Below are positions 17,286 through 25,060 of a stretch of DNA of 56,605 bases, one piece after another. The stretch spans positions 1 through 56,605 of the forward strand of contig CANJQC010000016.1 in the NCBI GenBank assembly GCA_947476295.1. Reading direction: 5' to 3'. The DNA comes from Planctomycetaceae bacterium (GTDB taxonomy: Bacteria > Planctomycetota > Planctomycetia > Planctomycetales > Planctomycetaceae). The position numbers were made by a program, and so were the translations under genes. The notes beneath the pieces were generated by a model. That model was not told the DNA's origin. It made no database searches and was given only the letters and a program-made list of their open reading frames with translations. Each line of letters opens with the position of its first letter. The stretch's first letter is position 1.

Positions 17286-18380
17286 GTGACCTCCCCAGAC
17301 CAAAACGAGAAGAGTCAGCGAGATCTGCTGGATCAGCAGACCCGAGAACTGGTGCAGTGGCATTTTGGCGACGACACCGGCTGCGATTTTTGGCTTGAGA
17401 AGAAAAAGACGTTCAACTTCAACCCACTCAAGGACGTCAACTGTTTTGACGATCTCAAGAAATTCCCGTTGTTCGAAGACGACTGGCTGCGAGGCGGTCC
17501 AATGCGGCGCTGGGTGCCGAAACCGCTGCAGGAAAAACCCATTTACGTCTTTGAAACCGGCGGCACGACGGGAGTTCCCAAAAGCCGCGTGGTCGTGGAA
17601 GATCATTGGATCGATTACGAACTCTTCAGCGCGACGCTGCCAGATGCTTCTTTTCCTCGTGGCGCAAACTGGCTGATGCTGGGGCCATCCGGACCACGGC
17701 GTTTGCGTTTGGCCATTGAACACCTCGCTCAATTTCGCGGCGGCATCTGCTTCTGCGTGGACCTTGATCCGCGCTGGGTTGTGAAGTTACTCAAAAAAGG
17801 TGACGTCGACGGCGCGAAAGCGTATAGCGCTCACTGTATCGATCAGGCGCTGACGATTCTGGGCGCCAACAATGACATCCAGTGCATGTTTACGACCCCA
17901 AAGTTGCTGGAAGCACTGGCTCTGCGACTGATGGATCAGGGCAGCAGCGTCGAAGAAGCCGGCATCAAGGGCATCTTCTGCGGCGGCACCGAGTTCACTC
18001 AACAGTGGTTTCGCTTTGCCTGTGAAGAACTGCTGGGGCCAAATGTGTATATCACGCCGACCTACGGCAACACGCTCATGGGTCTTGCCTGCGGCAAGCC
18101 CTTCGATCCGGCCGACAACTATAAGATCACGTATTACGCTCCGCAGCCAAGGGCTGTGATCGAAGTCGTTGACTTCGACGACCATACGAAATTGGTTGAC
18201 TACGACAAAACCGGTCGAGTCAAACTTTACACGATGACCAAAGAACTGTTCGTTCCTGGATTCCTTGAACGCGACGAAGGCGAACGCGAACGCCCCTGTG
18301 CCAAATATCCATGGGACGGCGTCAGCAGCGTGAGGCCGTATCACGTGTTTGCGAAGACAACGACAGTGGGAGTCTATTAG
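17286..18380 (+). CDS. AMP-forming acyl-activating enzyme, LuxE-like in size
   Basis: The 364-residue protein carries the adenylate-forming P-loop FETGGTTGVPKSR (about 89-101) of acyl- and aryl-activating enzymes, plus ITPTYGNTLMG, which matches the A5 region, and a late Asp/Gly block (DKTGRVKLYTMTKE). It lacks the large C-terminal domain of classic acyl-CoA ligases. Its length is close to LuxE acyl-protein synthetases (about 370) and shorter than phenylacetate-CoA ligases (about 430). A ribosome site (AGAAAGGAAG) precedes GTG 17286. The aldehyde dehydrogenase gene follows about 220 bp downstream, so the pair may activate and then reduce an acid to an aldehyde. The substrate is not predictable. 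Confidence 0.75.
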   Translation: MTSPDQNEKSQRDLLDQQTRELVQWHFGDDTGCDFWLEKKKTFNFNPLKDVNCFDDLKKFPLFEDDWLRGGPMRRWVPKPLQEKPIYVFETGGTTGVPKSRVVVEDHWIDYELFSATLPDASFPRGANWLMLGPSGPRRLRLAIEHLAQFRGGICFCVDLDPRWVVKLLKKGDVDGAKAYSAHCIDQALTILGANNDIQCMFTTPKLLEALALRLMDQGSSVEEAGIKGIFCGGTEFTQQWFRFACEELLGPNVYITPTYGNTLMGLACGKPFDPADNYKITYYAPQPRAVIEVVDFDDHTKLVDYDKTGRVKLYTMTKELFVPGFLERDEGERERPCAKYPWDGVSSVRPYHVFAKTTTVGVY

Positions 18381-18594
18381 GATCAAGGATCGAGGGGTGA
18401 GAATTGAGTGACCTCATTCTGGCGGAACGCCTTGGTTTCCTAAGCACCGAACTCAGCAAATCCAAATCGCTGGCTACCGAAGAAATCAGTCGAATGCTCG
18501 CAGACCTGATTGCTTCCATCGAGCGTAACAAATCCTGACAGCTCAAGAACTCCGTTGCTCTATTTCTCAATCCTCACCCCTAAATCCTGAATCC
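18380..18594. mobile_element. decayed cassette bounded by inverted repeats, with S23-like tail
   Basis: Imperfect 29-bp inverted repeats (18380-18408, GGATCAAGGATCGAGGGG..., and 18566-18594, complementary to GGATTCAGGATTTAGGGG...) flank about 157 bp. Such GGATT(T/G)AGG-rich ends are familiar around four-helix-bundle (S23/IVP) genes in several bacteria. The segment separates two genes that look like a functional pair, and probably inserted between them. Confidence 0.55.
18404..18538 (+). pseudogene. C-terminal remnant of a four-helix-bundle (S23/IVP) protein
   Basis: A 44-residue frame starting at TTG reads LSDLILAERLGFLSTELSKS and ends EEISRMLADLIASIERNKS. This resembles the last two helices of the roughly 120-residue 23S rRNA intervening-sequence/four-helix-bundle family (pattern ...A..LGYL...E..EIGRML..LI.SL). 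The N-terminal half is missing and a stop lies just upstream in frame. It sits between inverted repeats, so it is taken as a truncated mobile cassette. Confidence 0.5.
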
Positions 18595-18601
18595 TCCTCC
18601 T

Positions 18602-20038
18602 ATGCTTGAAATTCCCGTTATCCGCTGGGGCAAGCCTTACGAATCGCTCGAAAAGGCTGATGTTGTTCACTTCGAGACCGGTGAAGTGATGGCCAAAATG
18701 CATCAGGCCAATGCAGGGCTGGTACAGATGGATTCGCGCAAGTCGAATAAGGCTCGTGAGATTCTGAAGCAGTTCTCCTGTGCGGACCTGATCAGGAAGT
18801 GCGAGCAGGCAGCGGATTTGTATCTGACGGCAAATCTGCCGATGGGCACGGGGACGCAGACTCCGGAAGAATTCTGTTCCATCCAGTCAGCGACGACCGG
18901 ACTGCCGCTCAATATGTGCCGCGCGAACATGTCGAAGAACGCATTTGTTCTCAAGCACATGGGCGACATGCTGGATGCGCTGACGCGGGGGTTGTCGCTG
19001 GATATTCTGACGCGCGGTTACGGGATGGAATCGCGAAACGTCATGGTCAGTTTCCAGGCAAATTCGCCGACGCTGGGACTTGTGCTGCCTTCGAATTCAC
19101 CTGGTGTTCACACCCTGTGGCTTCCCGCGATTCCACTGCAGATCGGACTCGTTCTGAAACCCGGTTCATCAGAACCCTGGACTCCGTATCGTATGTACGA
19201 GGCGTTTGCTGCGGCAGGCGTTCCACGGGAAGCATTCTGTCTGTATCCAGGACCTCATGATGTTGGCAACAAGGTTCTGGAAACCTGCAATCGAGCCATG
19301 ATCTTCGGTGGTCAGGCGACGGTCGATAAGTACCACGGCAACCCTCGAGTTCAGGCACACGGTCCGGGATTCAGCAAGATCCTGATCGGTGATGACTGCG
19401 TCGATCGCTGGGAAGATTATCTCGAAGTGCTTGTGAAGAGCGTGCTCATGAACGGCGGACGCAGCTGCATCAACGCATCCGGCATCTGGGCGTCGCGCCA
19501 TACCGAAGCGATCGCCGAAGCGATCGCTAGGCAGCTGGGGCCAATCGCACCGCTGCCAACAACGGACCCGAATGCGGCCATTGCCGCGTTCACAACAGCC
19601 GGCGTTGCAGAAGCCATGAACGGCCAGATCGACGATGGCATTAAGCTGCCGGTTGTGACAGAAGTGACCGCCAAATACCGCGGCGGGGATCGTCTGGTGA
19701 AGCATGAACGTTGCGACTACCTTCGTCCAACGGTGCTGCATGTCAGCGATTGCGACAACGGGATGGCCAACACGGAATATATGTTCCCATTCGTATCGGT
19801 CGTGGAATGTCCGCAGGACAAGATGCTGAGCAAAATCGGATCGACTCTGGTCTGCACTGCGATCACGGGCAACGACAAATGGGTCGCCGAGCTGGTTGAT
19901 GCCCGGCAGATTGATCGGTTGAACGTCGGCCCGATTCCGACATGTGCCCTGAACTGGCTACAGCCTCACGAAGGCAACATCATCGATTTCCTCTTCCGCA
20001 ACCGAGCCTTCCAAAACAGCCCGCCTCCGGCACACTGA
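18602..20038 (+). CDS. aldehyde dehydrogenase-superfamily protein, LuxC-like in size
   Basis: The 478-residue protein has the ALDH fold signatures: the nucleotide-binding stretch LVLPSNSPGVHTLWLPAIPL, LKPGSSEPWTPYRMYEAF, and catalytic Cys289 in NGGRSCINASG. The general-base Glu block typical of NAD-oxidising ALDHs (ELGGK) is not obvious; the equivalent region reads VQAHGPGFSKILIGDD. That fits an acyl-thioester reductase better than a classic oxidase. The size equals that of LuxC acyl-CoA reductases (about 480). With the upstream adenylating enzyme it could reduce an activated acid to an aldehyde. The ATG at 18602 lies just after a CCTCCTCC stretch, so no clear ribosome site is present. Confidence 0.8.
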   Translation: MLEIPVIRWGKPYESLEKADVVHFETGEVMAKMHQANAGLVQMDSRKSNKAREILKQFSCADLIRKCEQAADLYLTANLPMGTGTQTPEEFCSIQSATTGLPLNMCRANMSKNAFVLKHMGDMLDALTRGLSLDILTRGYGMESRNVMVSFQANSPTLGLVLPSNSPGVHTLWLPAIPLQIGLVLKPGSSEPWTPYRMYEAFAAAGVPREAFCLYPGPHDVGNKVLETCNRAMIFGGQATVDKYHGNPRVQAHGPGFSKILIGDDCVDRWEDYLEVLVKSVLMNGGRSCINASGIWASRHTEAIAEAIARQLGPIAPLPTTDPNAAIAAFTTAGVAEAMNGQIDDGIKLPVVTEVTAKYRGGDRLVKHERCDYLRPTVLHVSDCDNGMANTEYMFPFVSVVECPQDKMLSKIGSTLVCTAITGNDKWVAELVDARQIDRLNVGPIPTCALNWLQPHEGNIIDFLFRNRAFQNSPPPAH

Positions 20039-20138
20039 AGTGTTTACGAAAGACGGCCATACCTACATACGATTGTTCTGCCATCGCTCCCAAAGCGTGA
20101 GTCATCTGCCACATTTTACAAAACGTCAGCACAGGCAG

Positions 20139-20345
20139 TTAACTGATCATTAGATCCCGAATCGGATTTCCGGGGCAGATTACGAAAGGGCGGCCTTCGA
20201 TGTCGGTGAGTTCCAGATTTGGCGGAACACCCATCAGATCGTAAACGGTTGCTGCCAGATCGATGGGATTGACGGGATTCAGAGCCGGATATGCCGCATG
20301 CTGGTCACTGGCACCGAGCACATCTCTGCGACCGAGTCGCTTCGG
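20139..20345 (-). pseudogene. C-terminal remnant of a DUF1501 protein
   Basis: The minus-strand frame reads ...GRRDVLGASDQHAAYPALNP, continues DLAATVYDLMGVPPN and ends EGRPFVICPGNPIRDLMIS before a stop. The same layout forms the end of the intact DUF1501 protein at 30972 (GASDDQAAYPATRGW..DLGATIFTALGI...QGRPHRVNTGQVISPLF). The rest of the gene is absent upstream. It is a decayed gene tail, not a functional small protein. Confidence 0.7.
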
Positions 20346-20510
20346 ATTCTACAATCGTCGGTGATGTCGTCTTGATGGGCCTGTCATGGGAAGTTCACGA
20401 GATCAACAGGTAATAGTCTTCAATCTTACCATACTAACTCAGATCCGAGTCGATGCAAGACGATGCGACATTTGTATCACCGTCGGTCAGTTATTGACGA
20501 TGCGCAATCT

Positions 20511-20588
20511 GTAGGGTGTGACAAGCACCGCGCAGGCACACCGAATCACAGACATGGTGTGCCTGCGCTGCCGCTTGTCACACCCTAC
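20511..20588. repeat. GTAGGGTG(T/G)GAC palindromic element, copy 1
   Basis: The outer arms GTAGGGTGTGACAAGC (20511-20526) and its exact complement (20573-20588) enclose a second stem (GCGCAGGCACACC/GGTGTGCCTGCGC). The result is a 78-bp two-tier hairpin of the RayT-type REP kind. A related copy is at 39542-39631. The TAG of GTAGGGTG, read on the minus strand from the right arm, is the stop codon of the ABC ATPase gene. Confidence 0.75.
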
Positions 20589-21388
20589 GGCTTCTGTGAT
20601 TCCAATTGTTCCATAATCTCACTGATCTCCAGCACGCGGCGCTGGTAGTCCGGGTCGCGGTGGATCTCGTGTGTTGGAACGGTGCTGCGAGGGATCGGGA
20701 TCTGGTGTTGCAGGCGACCCGGACCGCGACTGAAGATGAAGACCCGGTCGCCGAGATACACGGCTTCTTCAATTGAATGTGTCACGAAGAAGACCGTCGC
20801 TTCGACATCATTCCACAACTGAATCAACAGGTCCTGCATCTGCTGCCGCGTATGCGGGTCCAGTGCGCCGAAAGGTTCGTCCATCAGGATGATTCTGGGA
20901 TGCAGAATCAGAGTGCGGGCGATCGCGACGCGTTGACGCATTCCTCCGGATAATTCGTGAGGAAACTTGCCCGCATCGGACTGCACGTTCAACCCGACCC
21001 GCTGAATCCACTCTCGCGCCTTTTCATGCCGTGTGGCTCGGTCGATGCCGCGACATTCCAGGCCAAAGGCGACATTATCGAGCACCGTGCGGTTGTCGAA
21101 GCTCGTGTAATCCTGAAACACCATCCCGCGATCAGGACCAGGTCCCATCACAGGCGTGCCGCTCACCAACACCGAACCGCTCGTGGGCGGATGCTGCGGG
21201 TCCAGACCGGCGATCATCCGCAACACGGTACTCTTGCCGCAACCGCTCGGTCCCAGCACCGTGATGAATTCACCCTTGCCGGGGAGGTCTTCAATCTCAA
21301 ATGTCACGTCCGAGATCGCCGTGAAAGCATCGCGGCTGCCTACGTTGTAGGTCTTGGTGACGCCCTTAAATTCAACAATATTTTTTGA
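20585..21388 (-). CDS. NitT/TauT-family ABC transporter ATP-binding protein
   Basis: The 267-residue protein has Walker A GPSGCGKST, Q-loop FQDYTSFDNRTV, signature LSGGMRQRVA, Walker B ILMDEPFGALDP and the switch His in FVTHSIEEAV. It belongs to the nitrate/taurine/aliphatic sulfonate import group (TauB/SsuB/NrtD-like). ATG 21388 is chosen; an upstream in-frame start at 21424 adds 12 unlikely residues. It works with the permease encoded about 140 bp upstream in transcription order. A hairpin repeat (21460-21520) lies between the two genes. Its stop codon lies in a REP-like repeat. No binding protein gene is next to it, so the substrate is unknown. Confidence 0.93.
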   Translation of the reverse strand, partial: SKNIVEFKGVTKTYNVGSRDAFTAISDVTFEIEDLPGKGEFITVLGPSGCGKSTVLRMIAGLDPQHPPTSGSVLVSGTPVMGPGPDRGMVFQDYTSFDNRTVLDNVAFGLECRGIDRATRHEKAREWIQRVGLNVQSDAGKFPHELSGGMRQRVAIARTLILHPRIILMDEPFGALDPHTRQQMQDLLIQLWNDVEATVFFVTHSIEEAVYLGDRVFIFSRGPGRLQHQIPIPRSTVPTHEIHRDPDYQRRVLEISEIMEQLESQKP

Positions 21389-21459
21389 CATGACTTCCGT
21401 AGCCAGGGGTGAAAGACGTGTCATTACCTACATCTTCCATGAAAATCGGCACTTTTCGT

Positions 21460-21520
21460 TTAACCCGAGCCAACGGCGAGGATTCCTTCAACACGGCTCC
21501 TCGCCGTTGGCTCGGGTTAA
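21460..21520. repeat. TTAACCCGAGCCAACGGC perfect inverted repeat
   Basis: Perfect 23-bp arms (21460-21482 and 21498-21520, beginning TTAACCCGAGCCAACG) flank a 15-base loop between the permease and ATPase genes. A looser element with the same TTTCGTTTAAC edge and GGCGAG core is at 30510-30614. It may end or attenuate transcription between the two transporter genes, or be a mobile repeat. Confidence 0.75.
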
Positions 21521-21527
21521 AAATTCG

Positions 21528-22520
21528 TCACCGCCAGAACAAACGCAGTGTACCGCGTGTCAGCTGCCACAGGGCATTGCGTTCGGCCTCGCGTCCGTAT
21601 TTCCAGCGGAAGATCAGACACTGCAACAGGGAAAGGCACTGGTCAATCAGCCATGCCACAATCGGAATCGTCAGAATGATAATCGCCATGATTTCGGTGA
21701 TGCCACGTTTGCGGCCGACGTTCAGCAAGTTACCAAGACCGCCCGCACCGTCCGAATCATTGACAACTTCCACCAGCATGATGTACCCGAAAGCGAGTCC
21801 GAAGAGGACTCGTGCAGAATTGAAAATTGTCGGCAGCGCGAGCGGCACCAGCACCTTCAGCACGATCTGCAGCCTCGACGCACCGAGCGTTAAGGCGGTC
21901 TCCACATATCGCTGAGCCACATCGCGAATCGCATCCGCCGCATCCGACACGATGAACGCGACACAGGCGATGAAGATGAACATGAATTTTTCGGTCTCCC
22001 CGCTTTTGAACAGCGCGAACACCAGAGCTGTCAATGCGGCGACGGGTATATTGCGTCCAAACAGAATTAAGGGCGACAGGAAGGCGCGGACCAGGGAAAA
22101 GCAACCTGCTGCCACTCCCAGCGGGATGCCGACCAGTAACGCCAATGAAAACCCGATGGCGACTCGTGTCAGTGATCTGATCGTGTTGTTGAACAGATGA
22201 CTCTGCGGTGACTTGCTGTCCCAGAGCTTCGGGAAGTAAGCGATCGCTTCTTTTGGAGAAGGTAATTGTGAATATCCCAGAATGCGTTCTTCATGTTCGC
22301 CGTGTGTGACATACCACCACGCACAGAAACAGATTCCAAGGCAGACGAGCGAGGCGAGCAAACTCTGCCAGCGCGAAATATCGGTTCGCAGACCAAGCAA
22401 CGGTGCTCGATGGACGACGACGCCTTCTGCAGAAGTATTCGAAACAGTGGCCGCCTCGGAAGCGCCGGACGCAGTGAATGACGCGGGCGGTGTGTTTGAC
22501 GGTGGATCTGTTTCGTTCAT
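21528..22520 (-). CDS. NitT/TauT-family ABC transporter permease
   Basis: This 330-residue inner-membrane protein has about six transmembrane segments (the first near 52-70, LLASLVCLGICFCAWWYV) and the binding-protein-dependent permease EAA loop ETALTLGASRLQIVLKVLVP, which docks the ATPase. The first 50 residues form a Ser/Thr/Pro-rich cytoplasmic tail longer than usual (PPSNTPPASFTASGASEAAT). The gene starts 9 bp after the carbamoyltransferase stop, so it lies in one operon with it and with the downstream ATPase. No periplasmic binding protein is encoded nearby. Confidence 0.9.
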   Translation of the reverse strand: MNETDPPSNTPPASFTASGASEAATVSNTSAEGVVVHRAPLLGLRTDISRWQSLLASLVCLGICFCAWWYVTHGEHEERILGYSQLPSPKEAIAYFPKLWDSKSPQSHLFNNTIRSLTRVAIGFSLALLVGIPLGVAAGCFSLVRAFLSPLILFGRNIPVAALTALVFALFKSGETEKFMFIFIACVAFIVSDAADAIRDVAQRYVETALTLGASRLQIVLKVLVPLALPTIFNSARVLFGLAFGYIMLVEVVNDSDGAGGLGNLLNVGRKRGITEIMAIIILTIPIVAWLIDQCLSLLQCLIFRWKYGREAERNALWQLTRGTLRLFWR

Positions 22521-22529
22521 GGCTGACGG

Positions 22530-23444
22530 TTACTTTCCCAGAATCCATGCAAACAGTCCACGCGCCAGATGCATGCGATTTTCTGCCTGCTGAAATACGA
22601 TACTCTGTGTTCCATCCATCACGCCATCCGTCACTTCCAAACCGCGTTTCGCAGGCAGGTCGTGCATGAATCTCGCGTGCGCCGGAGCAGTCTTCATCAG
22701 GTCTTCGTTGACCTGGAATTCGGAGAACGCCTTCATGCGTCTGACGGCATCTTCTTCCTGCCCCATGCTGGCCCAGACGTCGGTGTAGACGATGTCGGCG
22801 GACTTGACGGCGTCGGAGGCGGAATGAACCTGATGGACGTGATGCTTCGGATATCGCCTGCTGAGTTCCTTCAGAAAGGCGTTCGGGAATTCAAATCCTT
22901 TTGGCGCGGCAAGCGTCATCTTCATCTCGGCCATTGCAGACGCAATCGCCAGCGACATCGCTACGTTGTTGCCGTCGCCTACGAATACCAGATGCACGTC
23001 CTTCAGTGTTTCCAGCGATTCCTGAATGGTGAGCAAATCCGTGAGCGCCTGGCATGGATGGCGTTCGTCTGACAGGCCATTGATCACTGGGCAGCTGGAA
23101 TGTTTGGCAAAGTCCACGATGAGCTGATGCGAAAAAGTCCGCATCGTGATCACGTCACTGAAAGAACTCAGGACTTTCGCAATGTCATGCAAAGATTCGC
23201 GACCATTCAGTCCCGCTTCGGCGGTGGTCAGAAAAATGCCTGACCCGCCGAGATGAATCATGGCGGCTTCAAAACTGTTGCGAGTTCGCAGCGAAGGTTT
23301 CTCAAACAACTGCGCGAGGACTCGGCCTTGCAACAATGGAGGCCGTTCGCCTTTTTTGAACAGGGCCTTCAAGTCCGCCGCGCGTGTCAGGATGGCAAAC
23401 AGGTCCGACGGAGTCAGATCATAAAGAGATGTCAGATGCTTCAT
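22530..23444 (-). CDS. argF: ornithine carbamoyltransferase-family protein with altered motifs
   Basis: The 304-residue protein aligns end to end with ornithine carbamoyltransferases, which make citrulline from ornithine and carbamoyl phosphate. The carbamoyl-phosphate motif reads FEKPSLRTR (residues 48-55) where STRTR is usual. The SMG loop is intact (DVWASMGQE). The ornithine-binding HCLPA motif reads HDLPAKRG (261-268), so the conserved Cys is Asp. The tail GTQSIVFQQAENRMH is typical. Because these changes hit substrate contacts, a different amine substrate is possible. It heads an operon with an ABC permease and ATPase. The symbol is by family resemblance. Confidence 0.85.
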   Translation of the reverse strand: MKHLTSLYDLTPSDLFAILTRAADLKALFKKGERPPLLQGRVLAQLFEKPSLRTRNSFEAAMIHLGGSGIFLTTAEAGLNGRESLHDIAKVLSSFSDVITMRTFSHQLIVDFAKHSSCPVINGLSDERHPCQALTDLLTIQESLETLKDVHLVFVGDGNNVAMSLAIASAMAEMKMTLAAPKGFEFPNAFLKELSRRYPKHHVHQVHSASDAVKSADIVYTDVWASMGQEEDAVRRMKAFSEFQVNEDLMKTAPAHARFMHDLPAKRGLEVTDGVMDGTQSIVFQQAENRMHLARGLFAWILGK

Positions 23445-23875
23445 CGTTCTGCATCAGTATTCATTCCGGCACAGTCGAGAACTGCAACGGGGGTTTCAGA
23501 AAATGAAAAAGACTGAGCCATCTCCACTCACGGAACAACTCAGTCAGCCAGATTTCCCTGCGTCTCAAAAAACGCATGTTTCGGTCAGCCGCAACATTTT
23601 GATGCGACATGGAGCCACATCCGACACCACCCCGGCACCTGTGGGCACAGATTCCCAAAACGTGAAAGAGGGAGTGTGGCAGTTTTTTGCAGCGGCGTTA
23701 AGTCTCGCACAATGAAAACAAACGTTTCTCGAAGTTCTGCTGATGCGATCTCCTGCAGGGCGAGCGGCGGATCAAACCGTCCCGGTTCCGTACCTAAACT
23801 CGTGAGAATTCATGGGAGATCTGAATTCTCAGGAATTCCGCTGCGGTCAGTTCTTTTCTGCCGCTCGACAGAAAG
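23445..23875. other. intergenic region, no clear gene
   Basis: A 70-codon plus-strand frame at 23503-23715 (MKKTEPSPLTEQLSQPDFPA...) has a G-rich stretch upstream, but its polar, low-complexity sequence has no recognisable family and I do not call it. A GAATTC-rich palindrome is at 23804-23841. Confidence 0.4.
23804..23841. repeat. GAATTC-type palindromic repeat, copy 1
   Basis: GAGAATTC (23804-23811) and GAATTCTC (23823-23830) form a hairpin, followed by AGGAATTCCGCTGCGG. The right half closely matches 30901-30924 (CCGAATTCTCACGAATTCGG). It is immediately downstream of the cysK stop. Confidence 0.5.
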
Positions 23876-24820
23876 CTACGCCGTTTGTGTTTCCCGAGCA
23901 TAATCGAACATCGGTGAAGACAGGTAACGTTCACCCGAGTCCGGCAGAATGACCACGATTGTCTTGCCAGCGTTCTCGGGGCGCGCGGCCACTTTTAACG
24001 CAGCAGCCATGGCCGCTCCGCAACTTATGCCGCACAGGATGCCTTCTTCGCGTGCGACGAGTGGAGCCATTTCCATGGATTCTTCGTCCGTCACTTGAAT
24101 CACTTCATCCACCAGCGACATATCGAGTATGTCGGGTTTGAAGCCAGCACCGATTCCTTGGATCCGATGTTTGCCGGGTGCGCCGCCGGAAAGGACGGGG
24201 CTGCCAGCCGGCTCCACAGCAATCGACTGCAGGGACAGTCCCTTTTCTATTTTCAGATAACGAGAGACTCCCGTGATCGTGCCACCCGTTCCGACGCCCG
24301 ACACAAAGATATCAACCTTGCCGCCGGTATCTTCAAAGATTTCCGGACCGGTGGTACGAAAGTGAATTTCTGGATTGGCTGGGTTCTTGAACTGCTGGGG
24401 AATAAAGCAATTCGGTTTCTTTGCCATCTCTTCCGCTCGTGAAATGGCACCCTTCATGCCTTCTGCTCCGGGCGTGAGGATCAGAGTTGCCCCGAACGCG
24501 CGAAGAATCATGCGGCGTTCGATCGACATTGTTTCCGGCATGGTGAGCGTCAGTTTGTAGCCGCGAGCAGCACAGACATAAGCCAAGGCGATACCCGTGT
24601 TGCCGCTGGTCGGTTCGACAACTTCCATGCCCGGCGTCAGGCGTCCGGAGCGTTCGGCGTCCCAGATCATGGCCGCGCCGATACGGCATTTCACGCTGTA
24701 CGCCGGATTACGGCCTTCAATTTTTGCCAGCACAGTCGCCTTCAGCCCGGCGGTCAGACGGTTGATGCGGACCAAGGGCGTCTTGCCAATGGTCTCAGAA
24801 TTGTCGCTGAATATCGCCAT
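23876..24820 (-). CDS. cysK: cysteine synthase A (O-acetylserine sulfhydrylase)
   Basis: The 314-residue PLP enzyme makes cysteine from O-acetylserine and sulfide in the cytoplasm. Lys44 in YSVKCRIG is the Schiff-base lysine, [12 protein letters not shown] is the substrate/asparagine loop, GTGGTITG binds the PLP phosphate, and SSPMFDY is near the C-terminus. The KCRIG form and the block [14 protein letters not shown] match the enterobacterial-type CysK closely. The length is typical. The gene stands alone on the minus strand. Confidence 0.96.
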   Translation of the reverse strand: MAIFSDNSETIGKTPLVRINRLTAGLKATVLAKIEGRNPAYSVKCRIGAAMIWDAERSGRLTPGMEVVEPTSGNTGIALAYVCAARGYKLTLTMPETMSIERRMILRAFGATLILTPGAEGMKGAISRAEEMAKKPNCFIPQQFKNPANPEIHFRTTGPEIFEDTGGKVDIFVSGVGTGGTITGVSRYLKIEKGLSLQSIAVEPAGSPVLSGGAPGKHRIQGIGAGFKPDILDMSLVDEVIQVTDEESMEMAPLVAREEGILCGISCGAAMAAALKVAARPENAGKTIVVILPDSGERYLSSPMFDYARETQTA

Positions 24821-25060
24821 CTGTCGTAAACCTTTCTCAATTGAAGCGAAGTAGTTTGATCCATCGCAAGCAGTCTAACGACCGATCGCACCTTCGTAAA
24901 ATCTCCACGGAAATGCCCTGGAAGGCGTTCTTCTCCCGCAGGGCGTTTACTCCAACCGCCAGTCGCGATCATCCTGCTGAGACATAACAATGTTGATCAT
25001 AAATGGCCGAAATTGGCTGACTTTCGCCGAACGAAATGGCAGCGAATGCAATACGACAAC

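Noticed and set aside
17286-20038. A lux bioluminescence operon
   Set aside because: No luxA, luxB or luxD homologue is present in the window, so only the size and chemistry of the pair are compared with LuxE/LuxC.
23503-23715. 70-codon plus-strand frame between argF-like and cysK
   Set aside because: A G-rich stretch precedes it, but the sequence is polar and shows no family, and its 3' part runs into featureless sequence. Not enough to call a gene.
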